DNA of 64,000 nt, from assembly GCF_000023465.1 (NCBI RefSeq), contig NC_014041.1, forward strand, positions 2,486,001 through 2,550,000. Reading direction: 5' to 3'. Position 1 is the stretch's first letter. Every line of letters starts with the position of its first letter. Below the pieces are notes generated by a model. It saw only the letters and a program-made list of their open reading frames with translations. It was not told where the DNA came from and searched no databases. Below are positions 16,475 through 24,646 of the stretch, piece by piece. A program made the translations under genes and the position numbers. The DNA comes from Zunongwangia profunda SM-A87 (lineage in GTDB: Bacteria > Bacteroidota > Bacteroidia > Flavobacteriales > Flavobacteriaceae).

Positions 16475-18997
16475 TTAAAACTCTCCTTCCATATCTTCTT
16501 CATTTCTATTTTGTTTTCTTTGCTGATTCTTTTGCTGATTAAATCTATAAATCAAAGAAACATTAATTTGGCGTTGTCTCCACTGGAATTCGCTATACTG
16601 TCTAAAGTTATCTGTAATTGTAGTTCCCTGCCTTTTTCTGGAATTAAGTAAGTCACTGGCGTTTAAAGAAAGGGTTGCGTTTTCATTAAAGATATCTTTA
16701 CTAAGTGCTAAATCTATAGAAAGCATTCCTTTTCTTTCTCCCTGAATTTCATCTGTTGGCCCCATGTAAAAAGCATTTGTTTGCCAATCTATACCTAGCG
16801 GCAAACTAACTTTAGAGCTAAATCTACCAAACCAGCTATTATTTTTCTGACTATAATCCCTACCTTCAAACTCTCCTTCAATATTAAACTGGAAGAAGTT
16901 AAAACTACCGTTAAGTCTTAGCCAGTCTGTAGGATTATATAACAAACCAAGCTCTCCTCCTAAACGATCGTTAGTACCCAGGTTAATAGGTAATGTTCGG
17001 TTTACCTGAACCTGAGATCCATTTGGTCCTGAAATGGTAATTTGATCCTGAACGCGTTGAAAAGCATCGGTTTCTCTTTGAAAGTATACAGAAGAGGTAA
17101 AGGTTAGTTTCTCCCATCTTTTTAAGTATCCAAGATCAAAAGCATTTGAAAATGCCGGTTGTAAGTTTGGATTCCCCTGAAAGATATTTGTTCTACTGCT
17201 TCTTGAAGGAAATGGATTAATAAACCATCCACGAGGACGATTAATCCTACGGTTATATCCTAAAGTAATATTTTCTTCTTTACCCAATTCGTAAATAATA
17301 TTTACAGTAGGAAATAACCCAAGGTAATTATTATCAAAATCGGTATTAATTTGGAAACCGAATTCTTCGCGTAATTCCGCTTCTGTTAATTCTGAATCGA
17401 TACGTCCTTTAAGATTAGTGTTTTCTAATCGTAGACCTAACAGGAAGCTGAAATCTCCAAATTTAGAGCCATACTGTGTATAAAGTGCCTGTACATTTTC
17501 AGTATAATCAAAAATGTTGGTTTGATTTTGGTTAATGGCCAGCTCTCCATTTTCATTTTCCTGTCGCAATTCGTAATCTGTAATCGTGTTTTCAAAGTTT
17601 CCACGGTATCCTGCTTCAAACTGAGATTCCTCGCCAATAGGTAATACATAATCGGCCTGCACCAAATATTCTTTTTGCTTTTCTAAAGTATTGGTTTCTT
17701 CACGGGGAATATTTATATTGTTTTTATCGGTATTATTATAATCCGTAATTTCATTAATAAAAGCTGCTTGCTCTTCTTTGTCTGTATCAAATTGAAAATC
17801 GGCCGTTAACTGGTGACCATTATCATCAAATTTATTGATGTAATTTACCGCAAACTGATAACTTTCATCTTCCTCGGTTTCTAGTTCAGTTCTTGTAGTT
17901 CCTAATTGTGGTGTACCGTCAAGTAAGTATTCATTCCTATTGGTAGTAAGGTCTTCATCGTCGCCATTTCTATAAAAAATAGAACCGGTAATAGAAGATT
18001 GATCGTTAATGTAATATTCCAGTCCTATATTTGTATTAAAGCCTTTATTTTCACGATCCATGTCGCGATCTTCGATATTTCTGTTATAAGGAACACTATC
18101 CAGTAATGCGTCCTGTCTTGTCTGGAAATATTCAGTGTCATTATATCCGTAACCAGGGCTTTTTCTATAACGATAGCCGGTGGTATTAAAAAGATTATAT
18201 TTTTCGGTACGATAATTAATATTTGCTGAAGCTCCTGCATTTGCAGGATCTCCGCCGGTTAAGGTAAGGGACCCATTAAAACCTAAAGTTTTATCTTTTC
18301 TAAGAATAATATTAAGGATACCAGCCGTACCCTCAGCATCATATCTTGCAGAAGGAGAGGTGATCACCTCTACACGCTCTATAGCATCTGCAGGAAGTTG
18401 ACTTAAAACATCAGTAGAACCAAATCCCGCCATAGCAGAAGGTTTACCGTTAATCAGGATTCGTACATTTTCGTTACCTCTTAAGCTAATTCCGCCTTCC
18501 ACATCTACAGAAACCGATGGTACGTTATTTAAAGCGTCACTAACAGTACCTCCGGCAGTGGTAAGATCTTTACCGATATTGTATATTTTTTTATCCAGTC
18601 TTACATCAACCTGAGTAGTTTCAGCTCTTACAACGACCTCATCAAGGCTGGCGGAACTTATTCCCAGCGCAATAGTGCCCAGGTTAAGATCTGCATTTAC
18701 TGTTCTATTTTTAAAGACTTTGCTTTCGTACGAAATGAATTCTATTTTGATGTTATATGTTCCTTTTGCAACTTCAATAGCAAAGTTACCGTCAATATCG
18801 GTAACACCTCCGGTTACTTTGCTGGGATCATTGACATTAGTAATACTTACCGTAGCGTATTCTAACGGAACTTTTAAATCATTATCTATGACTTTACCCG
18901 TTACGGTATAATCTGCACCCTGTGCGAAAAGAGAAATGTTTAGGCTTAAAAAAAACAAAAGCACTAAACTGTGTCTAAAATTAAATTTGGCGGTCAT
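16475..18997 (-). CDS. TonB-dependent-receptor-like outer membrane beta-barrel protein
   Basis: An 840-residue outer-membrane protein. It has a signal peptide (residues 1-25, ending SLFAQ), a carboxypeptidase-regulatory-like beta-sandwich (about 30-110: YTVTGKVIDNDLKVPLEYATV), a plug domain (about 125-235: SDALNNVPSVSVDVEGGISLRG, ERVEVITSPSARYDAEGTAG) and a C-terminal barrel of the OMP_b-brl type with aromatic-rich strands. The ligand is unknown; members often accept peptides, siderophores or are linked to stress responses. The tail RFNQQKNQQRKQNRNEEDMEGEF is unusually polar. On the mRNA the ATG forms one arm of a perfect 9-bp hairpin (18989-19022), which could limit translation initiation. 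Confidence 0.88.
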   Translation of the reverse strand: MTAKFNFRHSLVLLFFLSLNISLFAQGADYTVTGKVIDNDLKVPLEYATVSITNVNDPSKVTGGVTDIDGNFAIEVAKGTYNIKIEFISYESKVFKNRTVNADLNLGTIALGISSASLDEVVVRAETTQVDVRLDKKIYNIGKDLTTAGGTVSDALNNVPSVSVDVEGGISLRGNENVRILINGKPSAMAGFGSTDVLSQLPADAIERVEVITSPSARYDAEGTAGILNIILRKDKTLGFNGSLTLTGGDPANAGASANINYRTEKYNLFNTTGYRYRKSPGYGYNDTEYFQTRQDALLDSVPYNRNIEDRDMDRENKGFNTNIGLEYYINDQSSITGSIFYRNGDDEDLTTNRNEYLLDGTPQLGTTRTELETEEDESYQFAVNYINKFDDNGHQLTADFQFDTDKEEQAAFINEITDYNNTDKNNINIPREETNTLEKQKEYLVQADYVLPIGEESQFEAGYRGNFENTITDYELRQENENGELAINQNQTNIFDYTENVQALYTQYGSKFGDFSFLLGLRLENTNLKGRIDSELTEAELREEFGFQINTDFDNNYLGLFPTVNIIYELGKEENITLGYNRRINRPRGWFINPFPSRSSRTNIFQGNPNLQPAFSNAFDLGYLKRWEKLTFTSSVYFQRETDAFQRVQDQITISGPNGSQVQVNRTLPINLGTNDRLGGELGLLYNPTDWLRLNGSFNFFQFNIEGEFEGRDYSQKNNSWFGRFSSKVSLPLGIDWQTNAFYMGPTDEIQGERKGMLSIDLALSKDIFNENATLSLNASDLLNSRKRQGTTITDNFRQYSEFQWRQRQINVSLIYRFNQQKNQQRKQNRNEEDMEGEF

Positions 18998-19022
18998 TAA
19001 AACTTTTTCTTTTATGACCGCC
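18989..19022 (-). promoter_or_regulatory. Hairpin enclosing the start codon of the outer-membrane receptor
   Basis: The mRNA reads GGCGGUCAU, 16 A/U-rich bases, AUGACCGCC: a perfect 9-bp stem whose 3' arm is the start codon and the next two codons. I see the complementarity directly; a role in translational control is inference. Confidence 0.6.
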
Positions 19023-19118
19023 TTTTATCGAAAAGGTTTAAATCCTATTGGTTAAACTTGCGTTAAAGAAGCCCGTAATTGCTGTTAAAAGGGAGCTTTA
19101 TAGGCTGAACTTCAATTC

Positions 19119-19493
19119 TTAAGATTTTTTTCGAATTTCTTTATTTATGTTAAGATATTTTTCGAATTGACCTTTGGAAAGCACTTTTCCCAAATTGCGG
19201 TGCTCGGCTTTTTGAATACCTTTAAGCTTTCTTACCTGAGCGATAGGATTCATACTACTATTAATAATTTCGTTTTTCTTCAGGGTATATTCGATGATAA
19301 GATCTTCCATTTTACTGGTTTGCTCTTCATCTAATAATAATCGCTCTTTCCATAATAAAGCGAGTTCCTGTGCAATTTCTTTTATTTCTTCCCGGCTTTT
19401 TTTATTCATGTAAATTTGTGAGACCACAAATCCTGCGACAAGCATTCCTGCCAGGCTTATTAATGATATTCTTTGGTTAAGCGTAAGTTTCAT
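19119..19493 (-). CDS. Membrane-anchored helical protein, Spy/CpxP-like pattern
   Basis: A 124-residue protein with one N-terminal transmembrane or signal-anchor helix (ISLISLAGMLVAGFVVSQIYM) followed by a long charged helical region. The stretch LLLDEEQTSKMEDLIIEYTLKKNEI ... QVRKLKGIQKAEHRNLGKVLSKGQFEKYL has the look of the Spy/CpxP fold (repeated helix-turn with LxxQ/KY motifs), in which proteins act as periplasmic chaperones or sensors. I cannot confirm the family by search. It lies 31 bases downstream of arsC and 121 bases upstream of the receptor gene, on the same strand; membership of a common operon is possible. Confidence 0.6.
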   Translation of the reverse strand: MKLTLNQRISLISLAGMLVAGFVVSQIYMNKKSREEIKEIAQELALLWKERLLLDEEQTSKMEDLIIEYTLKKNEIINSSMNPIAQVRKLKGIQKAEHRNLGKVLSKGQFEKYLNINKEIRKKS

Positions 19494-19524
19494 GTTTTTA
19501 GTTTTTAGGAAGGAAGCGCTCTTG

Positions 19525-19866
19525 TTAAACTAGGTTATTTATTTCTTCAGGAGGTCTTCCTACAACAGCTTTGGTTTCATTTTCTACAATTGGTCGTTCT
19601 ATTAGCTTAGGGTTTTCTACCATAATTCGTACCAATTCGTTTTCACTAAGATCTTTGTCTTTAAAATTCTCTTTCCATATCTTCTCATTTTTTCTAACTA
19701 ACTGAATAGCCGTCATATTTAGTTTTGTTAGTAAAGCTTTTAGTTCTTTCTCAGATAAGGGCTCTTTTAGATATTCCCTTACGTGAAATTCTTTGCCCGA
19801 ATTTTCTACAAGTTGTAATCCCTCTCTGGATTTTTTACATCGGGTATTGTGATAAATGGTAATCAT
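19525..19866 (-). CDS. ArsC/Spx-family arsenate reductase (glutaredoxin-type)
   Basis: A 113-residue thioredoxin-fold protein beginning MITIYHNTRCKKSREGLQLVENSG; the single catalytic cysteine C10 in the N-T-R-C-K-K-S-R context matches the glutaredoxin-coupled arsenate reductase family. Further matches are REYLKEPLSEKELKALL, the MTAIQLVRKNEKIWKE region and the ending VENPKLIERPIVENETKAVVGRPPE. No other ars genes are near, so a general thiol-redox role is as likely as arsenic resistance. It starts about 100 bases from prfB and is followed closely by the Spy-like gene. Confidence 0.85.
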   Translation of the reverse strand: MITIYHNTRCKKSREGLQLVENSGKEFHVREYLKEPLSEKELKALLTKLNMTAIQLVRKNEKIWKENFKDKDLSENELVRIMVENPKLIERPIVENETKAVVGRPPEEINNLV

Positions 19867-19967
19867 TTTTTCTTTTTCTTTAAAATAAACAATTTTAGCT
19901 TTTAAGTCTTCTAAGTTCTAAAAAGCTAACATATTTTTATATAAAATACTGTTATTTTCTATAAATA

Positions 19968-21065
19968 TCAATCTTCATTTTTTTGTCCCATCATCATTAG
20001 ATAGGCTTTTAAAAACTGATCGATATGCCCGTCCATTACGCTGTCTACATTTCCGGTTTCTTCTGCGGTTCTAACATCTTTTACCAGTTTATAAGGGTGC
20101 ATAACATAATTCCTGATTTGCGATCCCCATTCAATTTTCTTTTTGCTCGCTTCGATATCCTCCCGTTGCTCCCGCTGTTTTTCCAGTTCAATTTCGTACA
20201 ACTGGGATTTAAGCATTTGCATGGCACGATTCCGGTTGTCGTGTTGCGAACGTGTCTCGGAACATGAAATTTGAATTCCGGTAGGATGGTGAACTAACTG
20301 TACTTTTGTTTCTACTTTATTTACATTTTGCCCACCGGCACCACTAGACCTTGCAGTGGTAATTTCGATATCAGCAGGATTGATCTCGATCTCTATCGTA
20401 TCATCTACTAAAGGATAAACATAAACCGATGCAAAAGAGGTATGCCTTTTGGCATTACTGTCAAATGGCGAAATTCTAACCAATCGATGTACACCATTTT
20501 CTCCTTTAAGCCATCCAAAAGCATAATCCCCTTCAATTTCTAAGGTTACCGTTTTTATGCCTGCAACATCTCCTTCCTGATAGTTGAGTTCTTTTATCTT
20601 AAAACCTTGCTTTTCTGCCCACATCAGATACATACGCATTAACATTTGGGCCCAATCACAACTCTCAGTTCCACCCGCGCCGGCGGTAATTTGTAACACC
20701 GCACTTAAATCATCACCTTCTTCAGAAAGCATATTTTTGAATTCCAGTTCTTCTACGACATCCAGTATTTTTTGATACTGTTTTATAACATCGCTTTCTT
20801 CAGCTTCCCCTTCATTATAAAACTCGAGTAACACCTGTAATTCCTCCAAACCACTTTTAGCTACGTTATAATCATTCACCCATTTTTTCTTTCCTTTTAG
20901 GGTTTTCATGAATTCTTCGGCTTCTGAAGGATTATCCCAAAAACTGGGATCGAAGGTTTTTTCCTCTTCGTTCTGAATTTCAATTTGTTTCTGCTCAATA
21001 TTTAAATGAACTTGTAAATTATCTATTCTTGTTGTTATATCTTTTACCTGATCGGTAGTTATCAT
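19968..21065 (-). CDS. prfB: Peptide chain release factor 2
   Basis: A 365-residue RF2: the SPF stop-codon-reading tripeptide is in [19 protein letters not shown], and the peptidyl-tRNA hydrolysis GGQ motif is in [21 protein letters not shown]. It terminates translation at UGA and UAA in the cytoplasm. The N-terminus ([17 protein letters not shown] ... [18 protein letters not shown]) runs in a single frame, so the programmed +1 frameshift that controls prfB in many bacteria is absent here. Monocistronic or first before arsC on the same strand; the transglutaminase gene lies 63 bases upstream on the same strand. Confidence 0.95.
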   Translation of the reverse strand: MITTDQVKDITTRIDNLQVHLNIEQKQIEIQNEEEKTFDPSFWDNPSEAEEFMKTLKGKKKWVNDYNVAKSGLEELQVLLEFYNEGEAEESDVIKQYQKILDVVEELEFKNMLSEEGDDLSAVLQITAGAGGTESCDWAQMLMRMYLMWAEKQGFKIKELNYQEGDVAGIKTVTLEIEGDYAFGWLKGENGVHRLVRISPFDSNAKRHTSFASVYVYPLVDDTIEIEINPADIEITTARSSGAGGQNVNKVETKVQLVHHPTGIQISCSETRSQHDNRNRAMQMLKSQLYEIELEKQREQREDIEASKKKIEWGSQIRNYVMHPYKLVKDVRTAEETGNVDSVMDGHIDQFLKAYLMMMGQKNED

Positions 21066-21128
21066 AAAACTTAATTTAATGCAGTATACTTCTTTTTGGG
21101 TAATTAAAATTTGAAGAATTTGTTAATT

Positions 21129-21980
21129 CTATTGTTGGGCGTTTACTTCTACACTATACTTGGTGTGGTTTGCACCAGATGTGTAAACGATTCCTTTAAT
21201 TGGTGGGCAATCTGAATAATCTTTGCCGTGTGCTACTTTGATATGATTTTCTGCAGCAATTAAATTATTTGTAGGATCAAAGCCAATCCATCCACATGCA
21301 GGGATAAACACTTCTGCCCAGGCGTGCATTTGTGAATCACCAAAATAACCATTTCCCTGGTGTAAATATCCTGAAACATAACGCGCCGGAATGTTATGGG
21401 AACGGGCAATGGCACAAAATAAATGGGTGAAATCCTGGCAAACTCCCTGTTTTTCCTCTAAAATGATATCCAGATCGGTATCGACGTCAGTTACATCTGT
21501 CTTAAAACTGAAACCATCAAAAATCCAGCTATTAAGATTTTTCATGTTTTCGAAAATGGATATTTGTTCGGAATAAAGAAAATCTATTTCGTGTCTTTTA
21601 GGAAGTTTGGTAAGTGTTGTTGATTTTAAATATATAGAATGCTCTACGATGAAGTTTAGTGAGTTAATTTGAGATAACTCATTATCTAAGCTTAGAGCAA
21701 TCGTTTTTTCAAATGGATTAATATGATCTTTTATTAAATGAAACTCAGCTTCAAAATCAATCGATGTAAAGCTTTTTTTAGGATGGATCCTAAAGGTTTC
21801 AAACCCATATCCGTTAATGGATTTTTCTATGGGAATCTGTAGGGAATTCCGAAATTCTGAACTTATTATTTGTTGGGAACCTGAGTTTAATGGCGCAATT
21901 AAAAATTGCCATAGTGCTTCACCTACAAGATTTTCGTAGACGTTTGTTGCTGCATATTTTATGACGTAGTGTAGTGCCAT
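21129..21980 (-). CDS. Transglutaminase-like cysteine peptidase with bacterial transglutaminase N-terminal domain
   Basis: A 283-residue protein. The N-terminal half (residues 1-130) fits the beta-rich bacterial transglutaminase-like N-domain (YGFETFRIHPKKSFTSIDFEAEFH). The C-terminal half holds the catalytic triad: cysteine in EKQGVCQDFTHLFCAIAR, histidine in SQMHAWAEVFIP and aspartate in GWIGFDPTNN. No signal peptide is seen. It is the last of a three-gene set with an alpha-E protein and a circularly permuted ATP-grasp protein, a combination conserved across many bacteria and suggested to make or process a peptide; the product is unknown. Confidence 0.9.
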   Translation of the reverse strand: MALHYVIKYAATNVYENLVGEALWQFLIAPLNSGSQQIISSEFRNSLQIPIEKSINGYGFETFRIHPKKSFTSIDFEAEFHLIKDHINPFEKTIALSLDNELSQINSLNFIVEHSIYLKSTTLTKLPKRHEIDFLYSEQISIFENMKNLNSWIFDGFSFKTDVTDVDTDLDIILEEKQGVCQDFTHLFCAIARSHNIPARYVSGYLHQGNGYFGDSQMHAWAEVFIPACGWIGFDPTNNLIAAENHIKVAHGKDYSDCPPIKGIVYTSGANHTKYSVEVNAQQ

Positions 21981-22024
21981 GTTATAAAATAAATGCGAAT
22001 TTAAAGATTCTGAGTTTTAAACAT

Positions 22025-22969
22025 TCATAAAAAATACTCAATTTCTATTTTTTTTGCAATGTCATTTAGAGTCTTTAGAATTTTTTCGATAAAGCCCTGA
22101 ACATCCTCTTCTATTTCTTCTATCGATTTAAATTCATATTCGGCTCGTACTTTTCCCACCAAAAATTCCGCCGAATTTTTATCGGGATGTTTTGAACGAG
22201 AGAGATCGGTAATGTGTCTACTCACCTGGTTTAGACTATTCATGATTGATCTTGGACAATCTGGATTGAGAATTAAAAATTCCAGGGTAGTTAAACTACG
22301 TGGTGTTTTTTTGTAATATCGCCGCATCATATCGTAAGATTCAGCACATTTTAGAAGCGTAGTCCATTCATAACTATTTTTTAGCTGATCGCCATAGCTG
22401 CCTCCGGCTAAATTTGCATCATTGTATTTTGCATTGATAATCCTTATAATCTGTGTCGCGCGCTCGATATTTATTCCTAACATGATAATGCTATACACAT
22501 CGTCATGCAGTAAGGTGCCTCTTACTTTCGCTCTTAAAATCGAAGTAGACTCGGCTACATGCACAGTAAATTCATATAAGCCGCTTTTCATGAATTTTTC
22601 AGGTGAGTAATTAAGGGTGTAATGATAAAATTTGTTTAGGGATTCATATAATTCCGTAGAAATTAAATCCCTGGCGCTATTTGCATTTTCCCTGGCGTTT
22701 TGCAGATAATTAATAATAGAATCCGGCTTTTCCTTATTAAGAGCAATATCAAACAGCACCTGTCCTTCATCTAGTTGCACGTTAGGATCTGTAACGGCAT
22801 CGCTAGCCATAAACAGCATGGATCTAAGAACAAATTGCCTGGATTGCGAAAGCTCGTTGGGTGCATCCAGTGAGGAAAAGTAGTTTACATTTAAATATCG
22901 CGCCACATGTTCAGATCTTTCTATATAGCGCCCCATCCAGAAGAGGTTATTGGCAACTCTTGCTAACAT
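22025..22969 (-). CDS. Alpha-E domain protein
   Basis: A 314-residue, mostly helical protein beginning MLARVANNLFWMGRYIERSEH, the characteristic opening of the alpha-E family. Mid-protein matches include STSILRAKVRGTLLHDDVYSIIMLGINIERATQ. No catalytic residues are obvious; in many genomes alpha-E proteins are encoded between, or fused with, circularly permuted ATP-grasp and transglutaminase proteins, as here. It follows the ATP-grasp gene by 10 bases and is surely cotranscribed. A scaffold or partner role for the ATP-grasp enzyme is a family-level hypothesis. Confidence 0.9.
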   Translation of the reverse strand: MLARVANNLFWMGRYIERSEHVARYLNVNYFSSLDAPNELSQSRQFVLRSMLFMASDAVTDPNVQLDEGQVLFDIALNKEKPDSIINYLQNARENANSARDLISTELYESLNKFYHYTLNYSPEKFMKSGLYEFTVHVAESTSILRAKVRGTLLHDDVYSIIMLGINIERATQIIRIINAKYNDANLAGGSYGDQLKNSYEWTTLLKCAESYDMMRRYYKKTPRSLTTLEFLILNPDCPRSIMNSLNQVSRHITDLSRSKHPDKNSAEFLVGKVRAEYEFKSIEEIEEDVQGFIEKILKTLNDIAKKIEIEYFL

Positions 22970-22979
22970 AAATTTTAAA

Positions 22980-24452
22980 TTATTTTTTTAATACCCAGGT
23001 ATCTTTAGAACCACCTCCTTGTGAGGAATTTACTATAAGATTCCCTTTTTTGAGTGCCACGCGGGTTAGACCGCCTTTTAGCACAAAGCTTTTATCTTTT
23101 CCCAGCAGGCAGAAAGTTCTTAGATCTACGTGTCTTGGTTCAAAGCTTTTGCTATCTTCTATGTAGGTTGCATGCACAGAAAGTGACATGATAGGTTGGG
23201 CAATGTATTTTCTGGGGTTTTCTTTTATAACCTTTTTTACATTTTCGATTTCTTCTTTGGTAAGTTTATTTCCAATAGAAATTCCATAACCTCCAGCTTC
23301 ATCTACAGGTTTTATAACCAGATTTTCAATGTTATCCAAAACATATTTAAGTTCATCGGGACGATGGCAATGGTAGGTATGAACATTGCTTAAAATGGGT
23401 TCTTCTCCCAGGTAATATTTAATGATTTGCGGCATATAGGTGTAAATGGCCTTATCGTCTGCAACCCCGGTCCCGGGGGCATTTACAAGGCAAACATTTC
23501 CTAGTTTATAGGCGGCTAGCAGGCCGGGAACGCCTAGAGTAGAGTCTGGTCTAAATTCCAGCGGATCCATAAAAGTATCGTCGATTCTCCTATAGATCAC
23601 ATCTACTTTTTGCGCACCGTTTATGGTACGCATATAAACAAAATCATTTTCTACAAACAAATCCCGTCCTTCAACAAGTTCAACGCCCATAGCTTTTGCT
23701 AAATAAGAATGCTCGTAATAAGCAGAATTATAAATCCCAGGAGTAATGACCACGCAGGTTGGAGCGTCTACACCATGTGGTTTTACCGACTCCATAATTT
23801 CTAGAAGATTTTCAGCATAATCGGTCACCGTATGCGTCTGGTAATGATTAAAAACACCAAATAAGGCTCTCTTAAGAGCCGTGCGGTTACAAATAACATA
23901 ACTTACTCCAGAGGGGCAGCGTATATTATCTTCAAGAACATAATACTTGCCATCAGAATGTTTGATGAGATCGGTGCCGCTTATATGATTATAGATTCCT
24001 CCGGGAGGATTTAAGCCCTGCATTTGATCTAAATAATTAGCAGAAGAATTTATAAGGTCTATAGGAACTATTCCTTGTTTTAAGATCTTTTTGTCATGAT
24101 AAATATCCCAAAGGAAGTGATTCAATGCTTTGCTGCGTTGTAAAACGCCCTTTTCTATATGGCTCCATTCTTTATGATCGATAATTCTAGGAAATAAATC
24201 AAACGGAAAAATTTTCTCCTTGGTTTCATGCTCTCCATAAACCTGAAAGGTAATTCCCTGGTTAAAAAATGAGGCTTTCGCTTTTTCATTTAATCTCGCG
24301 AAATCCTGAACGGTATGCTCACTATAAAGATTCAACAGCGTTTTATAAACCTCTTTAACTTCGTTGTTTTCTGAAAAAATTTCGTCGTAAAAATGAGTAT
24401 CCCTTTGGTAAGACGAAAAGCTTGGTTGGCTAGTATTTAGTTTCATTAGCAC
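22980..24452 (-). CDS. Circularly permuted type 2 ATP-grasp protein
   Basis: A 490-residue enzyme. Recognisable blocks are SSANYLDQMQGLNPPGGIYNHISGTDL, YYVLEDNIRCPSGVSYVICNRTALKR, a nucleotide-binding part VIKPVDEAGGYGISIG, and the C-terminal RHVDLRTFCLLG ... GLTRVALKKGNLIVNSSQGGGSKDTWVL. These belong to the circularly permuted ATP-grasp family, predicted to ligate a carboxylate to an amine using ATP. It leads the operon with the alpha-E and transglutaminase genes. The ATG at 24452 is preceded by a methionine-containing MLMKLNTSQPSF start; M3 is an equally possible start. Confidence 0.9.
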   Translation of the reverse strand: MLMKLNTSQPSFSSYQRDTHFYDEIFSENNEVKEVYKTLLNLYSEHTVQDFARLNEKAKASFFNQGITFQVYGEHETKEKIFPFDLFPRIIDHKEWSHIEKGVLQRSKALNHFLWDIYHDKKILKQGIVPIDLINSSANYLDQMQGLNPPGGIYNHISGTDLIKHSDGKYYVLEDNIRCPSGVSYVICNRTALKRALFGVFNHYQTHTVTDYAENLLEIMESVKPHGVDAPTCVVITPGIYNSAYYEHSYLAKAMGVELVEGRDLFVENDFVYMRTINGAQKVDVIYRRIDDTFMDPLEFRPDSTLGVPGLLAAYKLGNVCLVNAPGTGVADDKAIYTYMPQIIKYYLGEEPILSNVHTYHCHRPDELKYVLDNIENLVIKPVDEAGGYGISIGNKLTKEEIENVKKVIKENPRKYIAQPIMSLSVHATYIEDSKSFEPRHVDLRTFCLLGKDKSFVLKGGLTRVALKKGNLIVNSSQGGGSKDTWVLKK

Positions 24453-24646
24453 TTATTTTCTCTTAAAATACAGAAAATCTTTATGTTACCCTATGAATTA
24501 TCCATATTAATAAGTGTTGAGCTCTACTATTTTCGTAAAAAATCAGCTTTTTTTAAACCGAATTATTAGAAATTAACCTATGGAGCTGAAAATCCTTTTT
24601 TATCGATTTGAAAAAATTAAATTTGAAGAACATCTAAACTACCTTT

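Noticed and set aside
19895-19938. Terminator downstream of prfB
   Set aside because: TTAGCTTTT and AAAAGCTAA can pair, but the stem is AT-rich with a long loop and no convincing T tract, so I did not list it.
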